DNA from: Syntrophomonas zehnderi OL-4
GTDB lineage: Bacteria; Bacillota; Syntrophomonadia; Syntrophomonadales; Syntrophomonadaceae
Assembly (NCBI RefSeq): GCF_000983115.1
Contig: NZ_CGIH01000004.1
Coordinates: 157,458 to 221,457 of the forward strand
Direction: 5' to 3'
DNA: 64,000 bases
Positions within the stretch are counted from its first letter, which is position 1, and each line of letters opens with the position of its first letter. Position numbers and translations under genes: made by a program. This document shows positions 48,595 to 57,384 of this stretch, piece after piece. The notes under the pieces are model-generated. The model worked only from the letters and a program-made list of their open reading frames with translations. It made no database searches and was not told where the DNA came from.

Positions 48595-49719
48595 ATGCTG
48601 TCCATATACCAGGAAATAATGAACAGCTTTTGGGGAATAGCCGAGCAAAACCTGGATTTTTGCTGCTCGTTATTTCCTGACGCGGATAAGGTAAATCAGT
48701 ATATGTGTGTACTCGCTAAACTCGAAAACCCAGAGGCTCACTGGGCCACCCCCAACAATATAATCTATGAACATCAGACCTTGCGGTTGCGACATTTTCC
48801 CAATCCCAAAAGTTCCAGTGCCCGCAGACCGGTGCTCATTTTGCCCCCCCAAGCCGGGCATCATTCCAATCTGGCCGATTATTCCCCGGCCCAGAGTCTG
48901 GTTAGGGTTTTTCATAGTTATGGTTATGATGTGTATGTAACCGAATGGCTGTCAGCCGTTTTCGAGCAGCGTAATCTGGGAATGAATGATTACATACGGT
49001 TAACCGATGAAGCAGTTGATGAGATCCGCCGCCGCACAGGTGTGTATAAAATTCATCTCATCGGGCAATGTCAGGGAGGCTGGCAGGCCGCCATATATAC
49101 CTCTTTGCATCAGGACAAAATCGCCACCCTGGTTTCAGCCGCGGCGCCTATTGACGTTGAGGCAGCACCTTCTATGATTATCGATGATGCTCAACTGCCT
49201 ATGTCATTTTTCGAATATCTGGTGGCTACCGGCAATGGTTTAATGCAGGGAAAATACATCCTGTGGGGTTTTAAGAATATGCAGGCCGACGAGCATTATA
49301 TGCGCAAATATAAGCGGTTATGGAAAATGATTGCTGTCAACGATCAAGAAGGACTCAAGCGTTTCCAACGCTTTGAAAACTGGTATGAATACACCCAGCA
49401 GTTGCCCGGCCGGTTCTATCTGGAAATAATTAAGAACATATTCAAGCAAAATAATCTGACCAAACCAGACACCATAAAGCTGGATGGACGAGCGGTGGAT
49501 CTAAGAAATATCAATTGCCCGGTAATAATTATGGCCGGCCAAAAAGATCATATTACACCTCCCCCTCAGGCCTTTGCCCTAAAGAACTACATCAGCACCC
49601 CCCGGGAGGATGTAGTGGAAATCCTGACCGATGGCGGGCATATCGGCACCCTGATGGGTACCGAATCATTAAGGGAGGATTGGACAGCCGTAACCGAAGT
49701 ACTAAATCTGGCTACCTGA
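48595..49719 (+). CDS. Second PhaC-like alpha/beta hydrolase
   Basis: 374 residues. The nucleophile box is G-Q-C159-Q-G-G, the acid D318 ('AGQKDHITPP') and the His H349 ('DGGHIGTLMG'). It shares the PHA synthase fold and the GxCxGG signature with the upstream PhaC but little other sequence. It could be a second synthase, or an intracellular depolymerase or transferase; the GxCxGG box favours a synthase-like activity, while no depolymerase is otherwise present in the cluster. gggaggc lies just upstream of ATG 48595. Confidence 0.75.
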   Translation: MLSIYQEIMNSFWGIAEQNLDFCCSLFPDADKVNQYMCVLAKLENPEAHWATPNNIIYEHQTLRLRHFPNPKSSSARRPVLILPPQAGHHSNLADYSPAQSLVRVFHSYGYDVYVTEWLSAVFEQRNLGMNDYIRLTDEAVDEIRRRTGVYKIHLIGQCQGGWQAAIYTSLHQDKIATLVSAAAPIDVEAAPSMIIDDAQLPMSFFEYLVATGNGLMQGKYILWGFKNMQADEHYMRKYKRLWKMIAVNDQEGLKRFQRFENWYEYTQQLPGRFYLEIIKNIFKQNNLTKPDTIKLDGRAVDLRNINCPVIIMAGQKDHITPPPQAFALKNYISTPREDVVEILTDGGHIGTLMGTESLREDWTAVTEVLNLAT

Positions 49720-49738
49720 TAATCGGAAAAAGAAGTTA

Positions 49739-49995
49739 AATGGACACATATAACCCAGGTTTTTTCGGAATTACCCAGATCATCCCTTTTAAGGTGTCGG
49801 CAAGATTGTTTGCCAATAGCACCCTACTGCGAATAAGAGGATGGGATTCAGGCTGCAGCAGGTTACACCGCTTAGTGGCAATAATCTAAATCTAACTAAT
49901 GGCTTATAATTTAATACAATTTCTTACTTAAACGGCATAAATAAATAACCTGCGTAAATCCCTTAAACCTGTGTAATCTGTGCCCATTAATCTAG
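49739..49995. repeat. Dispersed repeat fragments right of the PHA block
   Basis: tggacacatataacccagg at 49741 and aacctgcgtaaatccc with ctgtgtaatctgtgcccatt at about 49947-49990 belong to the family of degenerate cgcggat/cacagatt repeats. Nothing coding is visible in 49720-50016. Confidence 0.45.
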
Positions 49996-50016
49996 GCGAT
50001 ATTTGCGGGGGGTTTC

Positions 50017-50046
50017 TTGACAAACCGTATTAAATTTGGATAATAT
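50017..50046 (+). promoter_or_regulatory. Sigma-A promoter for rplM-rpsI
   Basis: TTGACA and TAATAT with an 18-bp spacer (or GATAAT with 16). The leader of about 105 nt that follows could hold an L13-type autoregulatory structure, which I cannot confirm. Confidence 0.7.
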
Positions 50047-50152
50047 TAAAAGGTAGTCTCTTCACTCCTGTTTGGCTCCAGCCCCGTTGACAAGCAGAGA
50101 GGCAGAGTCTTAAAGATATGCTCACTATCCGAGAGCTACAGGAGGGAAATTC

Positions 50153-50587
50153 GTGAAAACATATATGGCGAAACCTGCGGAAGTTGACCGCAAATGGTAC
50201 GTGATAGATGCAGAAGGCCAGACACTCGGAAGATTAGCTTCAGAAGTTGCCTCCATCCTGAGAGGAAAACATAAGGCCACTTACACTCCTCATATAGATA
50301 CCGGTGATCATGTTATCGTCATAAACGCTGAGAAGATAAGGCTGACCGGCAACAAACTTAATGATAAGATGTATCGCCGTTATTCCGGTTATCCGGGAGG
50401 ATTAAAGGAAGTAAATTATGCTACTTTATTAGCCCGCAAGCCGGAGAAAGCTATCGAGCAGGCAGTAAAGGGAATGCTTCCCCACAATCGTCTGGGTCGG
50501 GCCATGTTTAAAAAACTTAAAGTATACAGAGGCGGGCAGCACCCCCATCAAGCCCAAAAACCAGAACTTCGTGAGTTGAGAGGTTAG
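50153..50587 (+). CDS. rplM: 50S ribosomal protein L13
   Basis: 144 residues. '[20 protein letters not shown]' near 14-33 and '[20 protein letters not shown]' near 112-131. GTG start after aggaggg. It is cut off from the alpha operon by the PHA block and has its own promoter. Confidence 0.97.
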   Translation: MKTYMAKPAEVDRKWYVIDAEGQTLGRLASEVASILRGKHKATYTPHIDTGDHVIVINAEKIRLTGNKLNDKMYRRYSGYPGGLKEVNYATLLARKPEKAIEQAVKGMLPHNRLGRAMFKKLKVYRGGQHPHQAQKPELRELRG

Positions 50588-50597
50588 GAGGATCGAT

Positions 50598-50990
50598 ATG
50601 GCTAGCGTACAATATTGGGGAACCGGAAGAAGAAAAACAGCTGTAGCCAGGGTTAGATTAGTTCCTGGAACAGGTAATATAACCATTAATAACAGATCAT
50701 TTGAGGATTTCTTTCCAAATAAGACCAGCCGTTTGATTGTTCTGCAACCCATGGAGTTAACTGAAACAACCGGTAGATTTGATGTGCTCTGCCGGGTCAA
50801 CGGCGGCGGTGTTACCGGACAGGCCGGAGCAATCAGATTAGGTATTGCCCGCGCGCTAATTAAGGCAAATCCGGAGTTAAGGCCGGTTTTGAAAAGAGGC
50901 GGTTTTCTTACCCGCGATCCACGTATGGTGGAAAGAAAGAAATACGGTCTGCACAAAGCCAGAAAAGCACCCCAGTACTCAAAACGTTAA
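50598..50990 (+). CDS. rpsI: 30S ribosomal protein S9
   Basis: 130 residues. '[19 protein letters not shown]' at the start and the C-terminal '[17 protein letters not shown]', whose last Arg touches P-site tRNA. Confidence 0.97.
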   Translation: MASVQYWGTGRRKTAVARVRLVPGTGNITINNRSFEDFFPNKTSRLIVLQPMELTETTGRFDVLCRVNGGGVTGQAGAIRLGIARALIKANPELRPVLKRGGFLTRDPRMVERKKYGLHKARKAPQYSKR

Positions 50991-51000
50991 GAAACTTTTT

Positions 51001-51034
51001 AAAACCCCCCGGATACAATTATTCGGGGGGTTTT
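51001..51034 (+). terminator. Rho-independent terminator after rpsI
   Basis: Perfect arms aaaaccccccg and cggggggtttt around a 12-base loop. Confidence 0.9.
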
Positions 51035-51125
51035 CCTATCCAGCGGCAACTTTTTATTCTCCATAAATATATTCTTTTTCCCCCGCATATATAATAAATA
51101 GCAATTTTTGTGTGGGGGTTAAAGA

Positions 51126-51917
51126 ATGATAAAATGCCCAACGGTATATATTAAAAAGAAACCAGCTGCCGTAATAACGGCTTGGGTTTTTTTTGTACTG
51201 CTGTCCTTACTGGCCATAAAGAGCGAGAATCGACCAGAGCAGCCGGTTGTGTCTTACCCAGTCGCCAATAAAATCATTGTGATAGATGCCGGCCATGGCG
51301 GCATGGATCCTGGCGCCATATCGGCAAGTAAACATGAGGAAAAAGATATTACCCTGGCGATCAGCAAAAAATTGGTGCAGCATTTGAGTCAGGGCGGGGC
51401 AACGGTTATTAACCTGCGTAACAGTGATGCGGATTTATGCAGTCCGGACTTCAAAGGGACAATAAGGGAGAGAAAAAGAAAGGATCTACAACTGCGGGTG
51501 GAGAAGGCCCAAGTTTCCCAGGCTGATTTATACGTCAGCATCCATACGAATGCAGATCTAAGTCCCCAATGGTCAGGAGCGCAGACCTTTTACAAAGCCG
51601 GCAATGAAAAGAGCCAAATAGTGGCCGAAAGTATCCAGGAGGAATTTAAAAGGTTACTAGGAAATACGAAACGCGAAGCCAAAACAGGCAGCTATTTCAT
51701 CTTGGACAAAGCTACCATGCCCGCTGTAATATTGGAGGTAGGTTTTCTGTCAAATCCTCGGGAGGCCGCCTTACTGATTACTGATGAATATCAGGAAAAG
51801 GTAGCCTACGCTATCTTCTGTGGGATCGTTAAATCCCAGCTGGCCCAGGAACCTAAAAAAGACGACCGGACGACCGGCTCCCCTCAATCCGGGCCGCGCG
51901 TAAATAAAACCAGATAA
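51126..51917 (+). CDS. cwlD: N-acetylmuramoyl-L-alanine amidase CwlD
   Basis: 263 residues. An N-terminal hydrophobic anchor (about 14-31) is followed by an Amidase_3 domain: 'IDAGHGGMDPGA' (zinc His), 'EEKDITL' (zinc Glu), 'VSIHTNAD' (zinc His) and the catalytic Glu in 'ILEVGFLSN'. CwlD trims stem peptides so muramic lactam can form in spore cortex, and rplM-rpsI-cwlD is the Bacillus order. The sequence upstream (aaatata, 14 bp, catatata) loosely resembles a sporulation sigma-E promoter, but this is weak. It supports endospore formation. Confidence 0.9.
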   Translation: MIKCPTVYIKKKPAAVITAWVFFVLLSLLAIKSENRPEQPVVSYPVANKIIVIDAGHGGMDPGAISASKHEEKDITLAISKKLVQHLSQGGATVINLRNSDADLCSPDFKGTIRERKRKDLQLRVEKAQVSQADLYVSIHTNADLSPQWSGAQTFYKAGNEKSQIVAESIQEEFKRLLGNTKREAKTGSYFILDKATMPAVILEVGFLSNPREAALLITDEYQEKVAYAIFCGIVKSQLAQEPKKDDRTTGSPQSGPRVNKTR

Positions 51918-51950
51918 CGCAGATTTTATGGATTCACACAGATTTTTCCT
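51915..51950 (+). repeat. Degenerate dispersed intergenic repeat
   Basis: aacgcagattttatgg then attcacacagatttttcc, of the same family as the other intergenic repeats. The rest of the 51918-52221 gap shows no gene. Confidence 0.45.
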
Positions 51951-52221
51951 TGAGGATATCAGCTGTTCCGATATGATATAAAGTAGGATGTCTCATCATC
52001 TAACCAAAATTGGGGGTAAATAATTTTGTTTTATAACTGGGAAGTCTCCCGGTCATACAACAAAATCCATTTCCTTTAATCGGCAGAATAGTTCTATAGG
52101 GCATTTTATTAGCAATTATGCAATTACTATAAAAAAGATAATCTACTATAAATCAAATCAGTGAATTCCGGGTTATCTGAGTCCATGAAATTTCCGGGGT
52201 ATTATATTTGGAGGTGGAAAT

Positions 52222-53616
52222 ATGATCTGTTATGGAGCCTTGATGCCGCATGCTCCGGTTTTAATCAGTGAGATTGGAGGCCAGCGGGTTAATGATGTGC
52301 AGGCAACCGTCAAGGCGATGCAGGAGGTGGCCGCCCGGTTGGTAGCCAGCCAACCGGATTGCGTGTTGTTTCTGACACCGCATGGAAATGTTTTTTCCGA
52401 TTGTATTACGTATTTGGTAGAAGATAATTTAGAAGGGGATTTAGGTGATTTTGGCCAGCCCCAGATTAGGACAAGCCGTGTCAATAATCCCGCCCTGCTG
52501 GATGCTATCGCCGAACTGGCCTTGGACAGTAATGTGGAGTTTGTAGCTATAAATGAAAATCTAGCCGAACGATTTAAGCTTATGACGAGTCTCGATCACG
52601 GTATAATGGTTCCGCTGTATTTTTTAGAACAAGCCGGTATAGGAGATGTGCCGATAGCGGCGATTAGTATTGGCTTGCTGAACAACCAGTCCTTATACGT
52701 TTTTGGCCAGATGATTCAGGAAGCCAGCAACCTGCTTAATCAGAAGGTAGCGATTGTAGCGTCGGGTGATATGTCGCACCGTTTGAAAGAGGATGGGCCC
52801 TATGGCTTTCATCCGGACGGAAGCCGTTTTGATCTGGCTATCAAAGAGGCACTGGGCAGCGGGGACGTATTATCCATCCTGGAAATACCGCCTGTCTTAA
52901 GGGAGAACGCGGGAGAGTGCGGATATCCTTCCCTGCTGATCCTCCTGGGGGCTATGGATAGATTTAAGATAGTAAGTGATTTAATAAGCTACGAAGGGCC
53001 GTTTGGGGTAGGATATATGACAGCCGGTATCGAACCTGGGGAGATAAAAGCCAGTATGCTGGGAATAATGAGGATTATTCAGAACGAAAAGATGAATGCT
53101 CGCCGTGCTGAAGAGTCACCTCTGGTAAGATGGGCCCGTTTGAATCTGGAAAGTGAGGTTACCCGTAACCCGCCTCCGCAGTTGGAGGAAGATATGCAGG
53201 GTCTGTTGGAGGAGCGGGCGGCAGTTTTCGTATCCCTGAAAAAACAGGGCCAGTTGCGCGGGTGTATCGGAACGTTTCTGCCCAGCTATGAAAATCTAGC
53301 AGAGGAAATAGCCCAAAATGCTCGAGCGGCCGGTTTGGAGGATCCCCGTTTTAATCCGGTGCAAGTACAGGAGTTAAAAGATATAGAATACTCGGTCGAT
53401 GTATTAAGCCGACCCGAACCTTGCAGTGCGGCAGAACTTGATCCCCGAAAATACGGGGTAATAGTAACGAAAGGCTCCCGCCGGGGCCTGCTTCTGCCCG
53501 ATCTGGAGGGGGTGGACACCGTAGAACAGCAGCTTCGGATCGCTTGCCAGAAGGCAGATATTTCATATCAGGAAGATTTTAAGATAGAGCGTTTTGAGGT
53601 TAAAAGATATACTTAG
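52222..53616 (+). CDS. LigB/Memo-like and AMMECR1 fusion protein (AmmeMemoRadiSam system)
   Basis: 464 residues in two domains. Residues 1-275 match the class III extradiol dioxygenase LigB/Memo fold ('GALMPHAPVLI', 'FLTPHGNVF', 'LDHGIMVPLYFL', 'ASGDMSHRL' supply metal-type His/Asp). Residues about 295-464 are AMMECR1 ('AVFVSLKKQGQLRGCIGTF', with the hallmark LRGCIG, and 'RFNPVQVQEL'). The downstream gene encodes the matching radical SAM enzyme, completing the AmmeMemoRadiSam set; its biochemical role is still unsettled. aggtgg precedes ATG 52222. Confidence 0.9.
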   Translation: MICYGALMPHAPVLISEIGGQRVNDVQATVKAMQEVAARLVASQPDCVLFLTPHGNVFSDCITYLVEDNLEGDLGDFGQPQIRTSRVNNPALLDAIAELALDSNVEFVAINENLAERFKLMTSLDHGIMVPLYFLEQAGIGDVPIAAISIGLLNNQSLYVFGQMIQEASNLLNQKVAIVASGDMSHRLKEDGPYGFHPDGSRFDLAIKEALGSGDVLSILEIPPVLRENAGECGYPSLLILLGAMDRFKIVSDLISYEGPFGVGYMTAGIEPGEIKASMLGIMRIIQNEKMNARRAEESPLVRWARLNLESEVTRNPPPQLEEDMQGLLEERAAVFVSLKKQGQLRGCIGTFLPSYENLAEEIAQNARAAGLEDPRFNPVQVQELKDIEYSVDVLSRPEPCSAAELDPRKYGVIVTKGSRRGLLLPDLEGVDTVEQQLRIACQKADISYQEDFKIERFEVKRYT

Positions 53617-53717
53617 AAGAAAATAGACGCCAACAAAACAAAGCTTTTTCATCGTCTGTAATTCTTTTTCAGAAATTAAGACCGCTGATTTTTATAGTTT
53701 AGTTGGGGGTGCTGATT

Positions 53718-54596
53718 ATGACAAGGCAGGTCGATTATTTTACTCCAGGGGATAAGGGTATCATGGTCTGTCGGGTTTGCCCTCATAACTGTCAATTAAA
53801 GACCGGTCAAACCGGGATTTGCCGGGTTAGGGCTAATCAGGAGGATAAACTGACAGCACTAAATTATGGACAGGTTTCATCGCTGGCCTTGGATCCAATT
53901 GAAAAGAAGCCGTTATATCATTTTTACCCGGGTACCATGATTTTATCGGTAGGCAGTTTCGGCTGTAATCTGGCCTGTTCTTTTTGCCAGAACTACAGTA
54001 TTGCCCAACAGTCTCCGCCTACCCGTTATATATCTCCGGCTGAGCTGGCCGCACTGACTGCTAAATACTCTGACTATGGCTCGATAGGGCTGGCTTTTAC
54101 TTATAATGAACCGCTTATGTGGCTGGAATATATTATGGATGTAGCTCCCCGGCTAAAGGAGCAGGGTTTTAAGGTGGTGCTGGTCAGCAATGGATTTATT
54201 GAGAAAAAACCGCTTAGGGATCTGCTGCCTTTTGTGGATGCGTGGAATGTCGATGTTAAAGCCTTTAATGAAAATTTCTATCGGCGTTTGTGCAAAGGAC
54301 GGCTGGATTGTGTAAAACACACAGTGGAAGAAATTGTCGGTAAGGCACATCTGGAGATAACCACTCTGCTGATCCCGGAAGAAAACGAGACGGAAGAAGA
54401 AATTCGGGATTTAGCCCGCTGGTTGGCCAGCCTGGATCCCGATCTGGTACTGCATTTATCCCGCTACTACCCTGCTTATCGCATGACCTCTCCCCCCACT
54501 GGGCTTAAGACCTTAAGAAATGCCCGCCAGATTGCCCGCGAGTACTTGAATTATGTTTATCTGGGCAACGTAGCCCCGGAAGAAAATGAAATGTAA
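53718..54596 (+). CDS. amrS: AmmeMemoRadiSam system radical SAM enzyme
   Basis: 292 residues. An N-terminal cysteine-rich section ('CRVCPHNCQLKTGQTGICRV') precedes the radical SAM motif C-x3-C-x2-C in 'GCNLACSFCQNYSIAQ' near 85-100. It resembles pyruvate-formate-lyase-activating enzymes but belongs to the AmrS group. I chose ATG 53718, 8 nt after gggggtg; an in-frame TTG at 53703 overlaps that site. It is about 100 nt from the LigB/AMMECR1 fusion and likely co-transcribed. Confidence 0.9.
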   Translation: MTRQVDYFTPGDKGIMVCRVCPHNCQLKTGQTGICRVRANQEDKLTALNYGQVSSLALDPIEKKPLYHFYPGTMILSVGSFGCNLACSFCQNYSIAQQSPPTRYISPAELAALTAKYSDYGSIGLAFTYNEPLMWLEYIMDVAPRLKEQGFKVVLVSNGFIEKKPLRDLLPFVDAWNVDVKAFNENFYRRLCKGRLDCVKHTVEEIVGKAHLEITTLLIPEENETEEEIRDLARWLASLDPDLVLHLSRYYPAYRMTSPPTGLKTLRNARQIAREYLNYVYLGNVAPEENEM

Positions 54597-54597
54597 G

Positions 54598-54631
54598 GGC
54601 GGAGAAGAAAAATATCCTTCTCCGCCTTTAT
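54598..54631 (+). terminator. Rho-independent terminator after amrS
   Basis: Arms ggcggagaag and cttctccgcc are followed by tttatatg. Confidence 0.85.
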
Positions 54632-54885
54632 ATGAAAGCCCCGGGATAAATCCCATAAGGCTGTTCAAGCATTTTAAGTTTGCAATTTATGATATGCCCA
54701 AAGCAACCGCAGGGTGACATATAAATTAATGCTGATAATGCTTAGCCTTATTTGCTTACCACCGGGATACGGTCGCTTCATACTGAAAAAAAGAGTAAGG
54801 AAATTGGATTATGCAAAACCCTCATTTAAGAGTATTGCATAATTTTTTAATTCTTAAACACATTATTGATTAAAAATAAAAACTT
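54632..54885. other. Intergenic region before argC
   Basis: AT-rich, no gene seen. Around 54834-54853 the word tattgcataattttttaattc resembles an additional weak ARG box. Confidence 0.35.
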
Positions 54886-54923
54886 ATTGCAAAATTATAC
54901 ACCTGTGTGTATAATTATAAAAT
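54886..54923 (+). promoter_or_regulatory. argC promoter overlapped by perfect dyad and ARG-box-like sites
   Basis: TTGCAA (54887-54892), 17 bp, TATAAT (54910-54915). A perfect inverted repeat, aattatacac-ctgt-gtgtataatt (54893-54916), covers the spacer and -10. Both halves also fit the ArgR pattern TNTGNATWWWWATNCANA with few mismatches (54886-54903 and 54906-54923). Binding of ArgR with arginine would block the polymerase. Confidence 0.65.
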
Positions 54924-54944
54924 CACTCCAAGGAGGAATTGCCT

Positions 54945-55982
54945 ATGTATAAAATTGGAATAATCGGAGACGGATATACCGCCGCCGAATTGCTTAGGCT
55001 TCTGGCCGGTCATGATGAACTGCAAGCGGTCATGATTTCCTCAACCGAAAATATTGGTAAGAATATTGGAGATGTCTATCCACATTTAAGAGCATATTAT
55101 AATCTGGTCTGCCAACCTACTGATTTGGAACAGATCAAGAAAAGTTGTGAAGCCGTATTCCTGGCTTTGCCGCATGGCTTATCCGTCCCCATGGTCAAAG
55201 ATCTATTTGGGGCCGGTATAAAATGTGTAGATCTGGGAGCCGACTTTCGCTTGCAGGATGTAAACACCTATCAGAAGTATTATGAAACTCGCCACGAAGC
55301 CCCTGAAATGCTCGCGCAAGCCGTATATGGCCTGCCGGAATTAAACCGGGAAGCGATAAAAACTAGTCAGATTGTGGCTAATCCAGGCTGTTTTCCAACT
55401 TCGGCCATACTGCCGATAGCTCCGTTGCTTGAGGCCGGACTAATTGAGCACCAAGGGATTATAATCGATTCCAAAAGTGGAGTATCCGGGGCTGGCAAAG
55501 CCCTTAAGGCCAGCAGCCATTTTTGTGAAGTGAACGAAGGCTTCAAGGCTTATGGTCTGGGCACACATCGTCACGGGCCGGAGATTGCCCAGGAGCTGAG
55601 CCGGGCGGCTGGTGAGAAGGTGGAAATGATCTTTACCCCACATTTGGTTCCGATGAATCGAGGCATATTGACTACCTGTTACCTGCGCTTGAGGCCGGGC
55701 CAAAAGGCGGCTCAGGTTAGGGAGGTTCTCCTGGAAAAGTATCAAGCCGAATTATTTGTACAGGTACTGGAAGAAGGGGTAACTCCAAACACCAAGTGGG
55801 TGTATGGAACTAATTTTTTATATATCGGAATTTATGCCGATGATGATACCGGCAATGTAATTTTAGTATCGGCTTTGGATAATTTATGTAAAGGGGCTTC
55901 CGGGCAGGCCATTCAAAATATGAATCTTATGCTGGGTCTGGAAGAGTCTCAAGGACTGCGGGGATTAGGAATATACCCATAA
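54945..55982 (+). CDS. argC: N-acetyl-gamma-glutamyl-phosphate reductase
   Basis: 345 residues. It reduces N-acetylglutamyl phosphate to the semialdehyde with NADPH. N-terminal 'IGIIGDGYTAAELLRLL' (usually GASGY/TG; here GDGYT) binds NADP, and the catalytic Cys is in 'VANPGCFPTSAIL' near 145. ATG 54945 is 8 nt from aaggagg; a TTG at 54939 is too close. It is the first arginine gene of the cluster. Confidence 0.95.
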   Translation: MYKIGIIGDGYTAAELLRLLAGHDELQAVMISSTENIGKNIGDVYPHLRAYYNLVCQPTDLEQIKKSCEAVFLALPHGLSVPMVKDLFGAGIKCVDLGADFRLQDVNTYQKYYETRHEAPEMLAQAVYGLPELNREAIKTSQIVANPGCFPTSAILPIAPLLEAGLIEHQGIIIDSKSGVSGAGKALKASSHFCEVNEGFKAYGLGTHRHGPEIAQELSRAAGEKVEMIFTPHLVPMNRGILTTCYLRLRPGQKAAQVREVLLEKYQAELFVQVLEEGVTPNTKWVYGTNFLYIGIYADDDTGNVILVSALDNLCKGASGQAIQNMNLMLGLEESQGLRGLGIYP

Positions 55983-56026
55983 GTTATTGGAAAATATTAA
56001 CAATTGCTTAGATTCTAAACAATTGT

Positions 56027-56054
56027 TTGACAACTATTACAAACCTGCTATAAG
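56027..56054 (+). promoter_or_regulatory. Candidate promoter for argJ
   Basis: TTGACA, 16 bp, TATAAG, about 30 bp before argJ. A repeated caattg word lies just upstream. Confidence 0.6.
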
Positions 56055-56083
56055 GCGATTAGATGAGGAGGTTTATATAAATT

Positions 56084-57289
56084 ATGATTGTATTGGAAGG
56101 TTCAGTCACTTCACCGCAAGGTTTTTTAGCCCAGGGAGTGGCTGCTGAAATAAAAAAAAACGATAAGAAAGATCTGGCCATTATATATTCTACGACTCCC
56201 TGCACGGCTGCCGGGGTATTTACCACTAATATAGTACGGGCCGCCTGCGTTGATCTAAATCGGAATTATCTGAAGGATGGCAAAGCCCAGGCGATTGTAG
56301 TAAACAGCGGCAATGCCAATGCCTGCACAGGTGAACAGGGTTGGGAAGATACGGTGGCTATGGCCGCAACCGCAGCAGACTGTTTAGAACTCCACCCCCA
56401 TGATACGCTGGTGGCTTCTACCGGGGTGATAGGGGTTTATTTGCCGATGGAGCAAGTCAAGCAAGGCATCGTGGCCGCCGCCGGTACCCTTTCTGAACAA
56501 GGAGGCGCAAATGCCGCTGCAGCCATCCTGACGACCGATCTGATACCTAAGGAGGTCGCCGTTGAGGTTGATATTGCCGGATATCCGGTGCGGATTGGTG
56601 CTATCGCCAAGGGATCTGGCATGATTCATCCCAATATGGCTACTATGCTTTGCTTTATCACAACAGATGTTGGGATAACCAACAAATGTTTAGATCATAT
56701 GCTTAGATCATCGGTGGGGCGGTCTTTTAATATGATCAGTGTGGATGGTGATACATCTACTAATGATATGGCCTTGATACTGGCTAACGGGCAGGCCGGC
56801 AACCCCCTCCTGGATGATCCGGACAGCGAAGCCGGGCAGGCTTTTCAAAAAGCCCTGGATTATGTAACTATTACTTTGGCAAAAATGATCGCCCGTGATG
56901 GCGAAGGTGCCAATCACCTGATTGAAGTACAGGTGGAAAAAGCTCCGGATGAGATTACAGCTCAAACCATAGCCAGAGCGATTACGGCCTCCAACCTCAT
57001 TAAAGCAGCTGTTTTCGGCGAGGATGCCAATTGGGGAAGAATTTTGGCTGCGGCGGGATATTGCGGAGCTCAATTTGATCCTGGGCGGGTGGATATATAC
57101 CTGGGTGAAGAAATGGTGGCCCAGGACGGAATGGGATTGGTGTTTGACGAGGATCTGGCCCGGCAGGAACTGCAAAAAGATACTGTAATTATCAGATTAG
57201 ATCTCAAGTCCGGATCGTATTCGGCTACCGCCTGGGGATGCGATCTATCCTATGAATACGTCCGCATCAATGCCGCTTACCGGACTTGA
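56084..57289 (+). CDS. argJ: Glutamate N-acetyltransferase ArgJ
   Basis: 401 residues. ArgJ is made as a precursor that cleaves itself before the Thr in 'HPNMATMLCF' near 187, giving alpha and beta chains. It moves the acetyl group from acetylornithine to glutamate, and bifunctional forms also use acetyl-CoA. 'GDTSTNDMALILANG' near 225 and 'GEDANWGRILAAAGY' near 310 are conserved. A separate argA or argE is not in the window, consistent with the recycling pathway. Confidence 0.95.
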   Translation: MIVLEGSVTSPQGFLAQGVAAEIKKNDKKDLAIIYSTTPCTAAGVFTTNIVRAACVDLNRNYLKDGKAQAIVVNSGNANACTGEQGWEDTVAMAATAADCLELHPHDTLVASTGVIGVYLPMEQVKQGIVAAAGTLSEQGGANAAAAILTTDLIPKEVAVEVDIAGYPVRIGAIAKGSGMIHPNMATMLCFITTDVGITNKCLDHMLRSSVGRSFNMISVDGDTSTNDMALILANGQAGNPLLDDPDSEAGQAFQKALDYVTITLAKMIARDGEGANHLIEVQVEKAPDEITAQTIARAITASNLIKAAVFGEDANWGRILAAAGYCGAQFDPGRVDIYLGEEMVAQDGMGLVFDEDLARQELQKDTVIIRLDLKSGSYSATAWGCDLSYEYVRINAAYRT

Positions 57290-57297
57290 TTGGGGTA

Positions 57298-57375
57298 ATA
57301 GACGAGGATTGCGCGGATTGAAGCGGTTTAAACGGACACAAATAACCCGAATTATAGATATACCCAGATATTATT
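57298..57375 (+). repeat. Degenerate dispersed repeat before the tandem array
   Basis: gattgcgcggattgaagcgg, then acggacacaaataacccg and atacccagata. It is one of the clearest members of the dispersed family. Confidence 0.5.
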
Positions 57376-57384
57376 AACCCCCTC

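Noticed and set aside
49720-50016. Mobile element end or integrase remnant right of the PHA block
   Set aside because: Only short degenerate repeats are seen; there is no target duplication, transposase fragment or tRNA gene.
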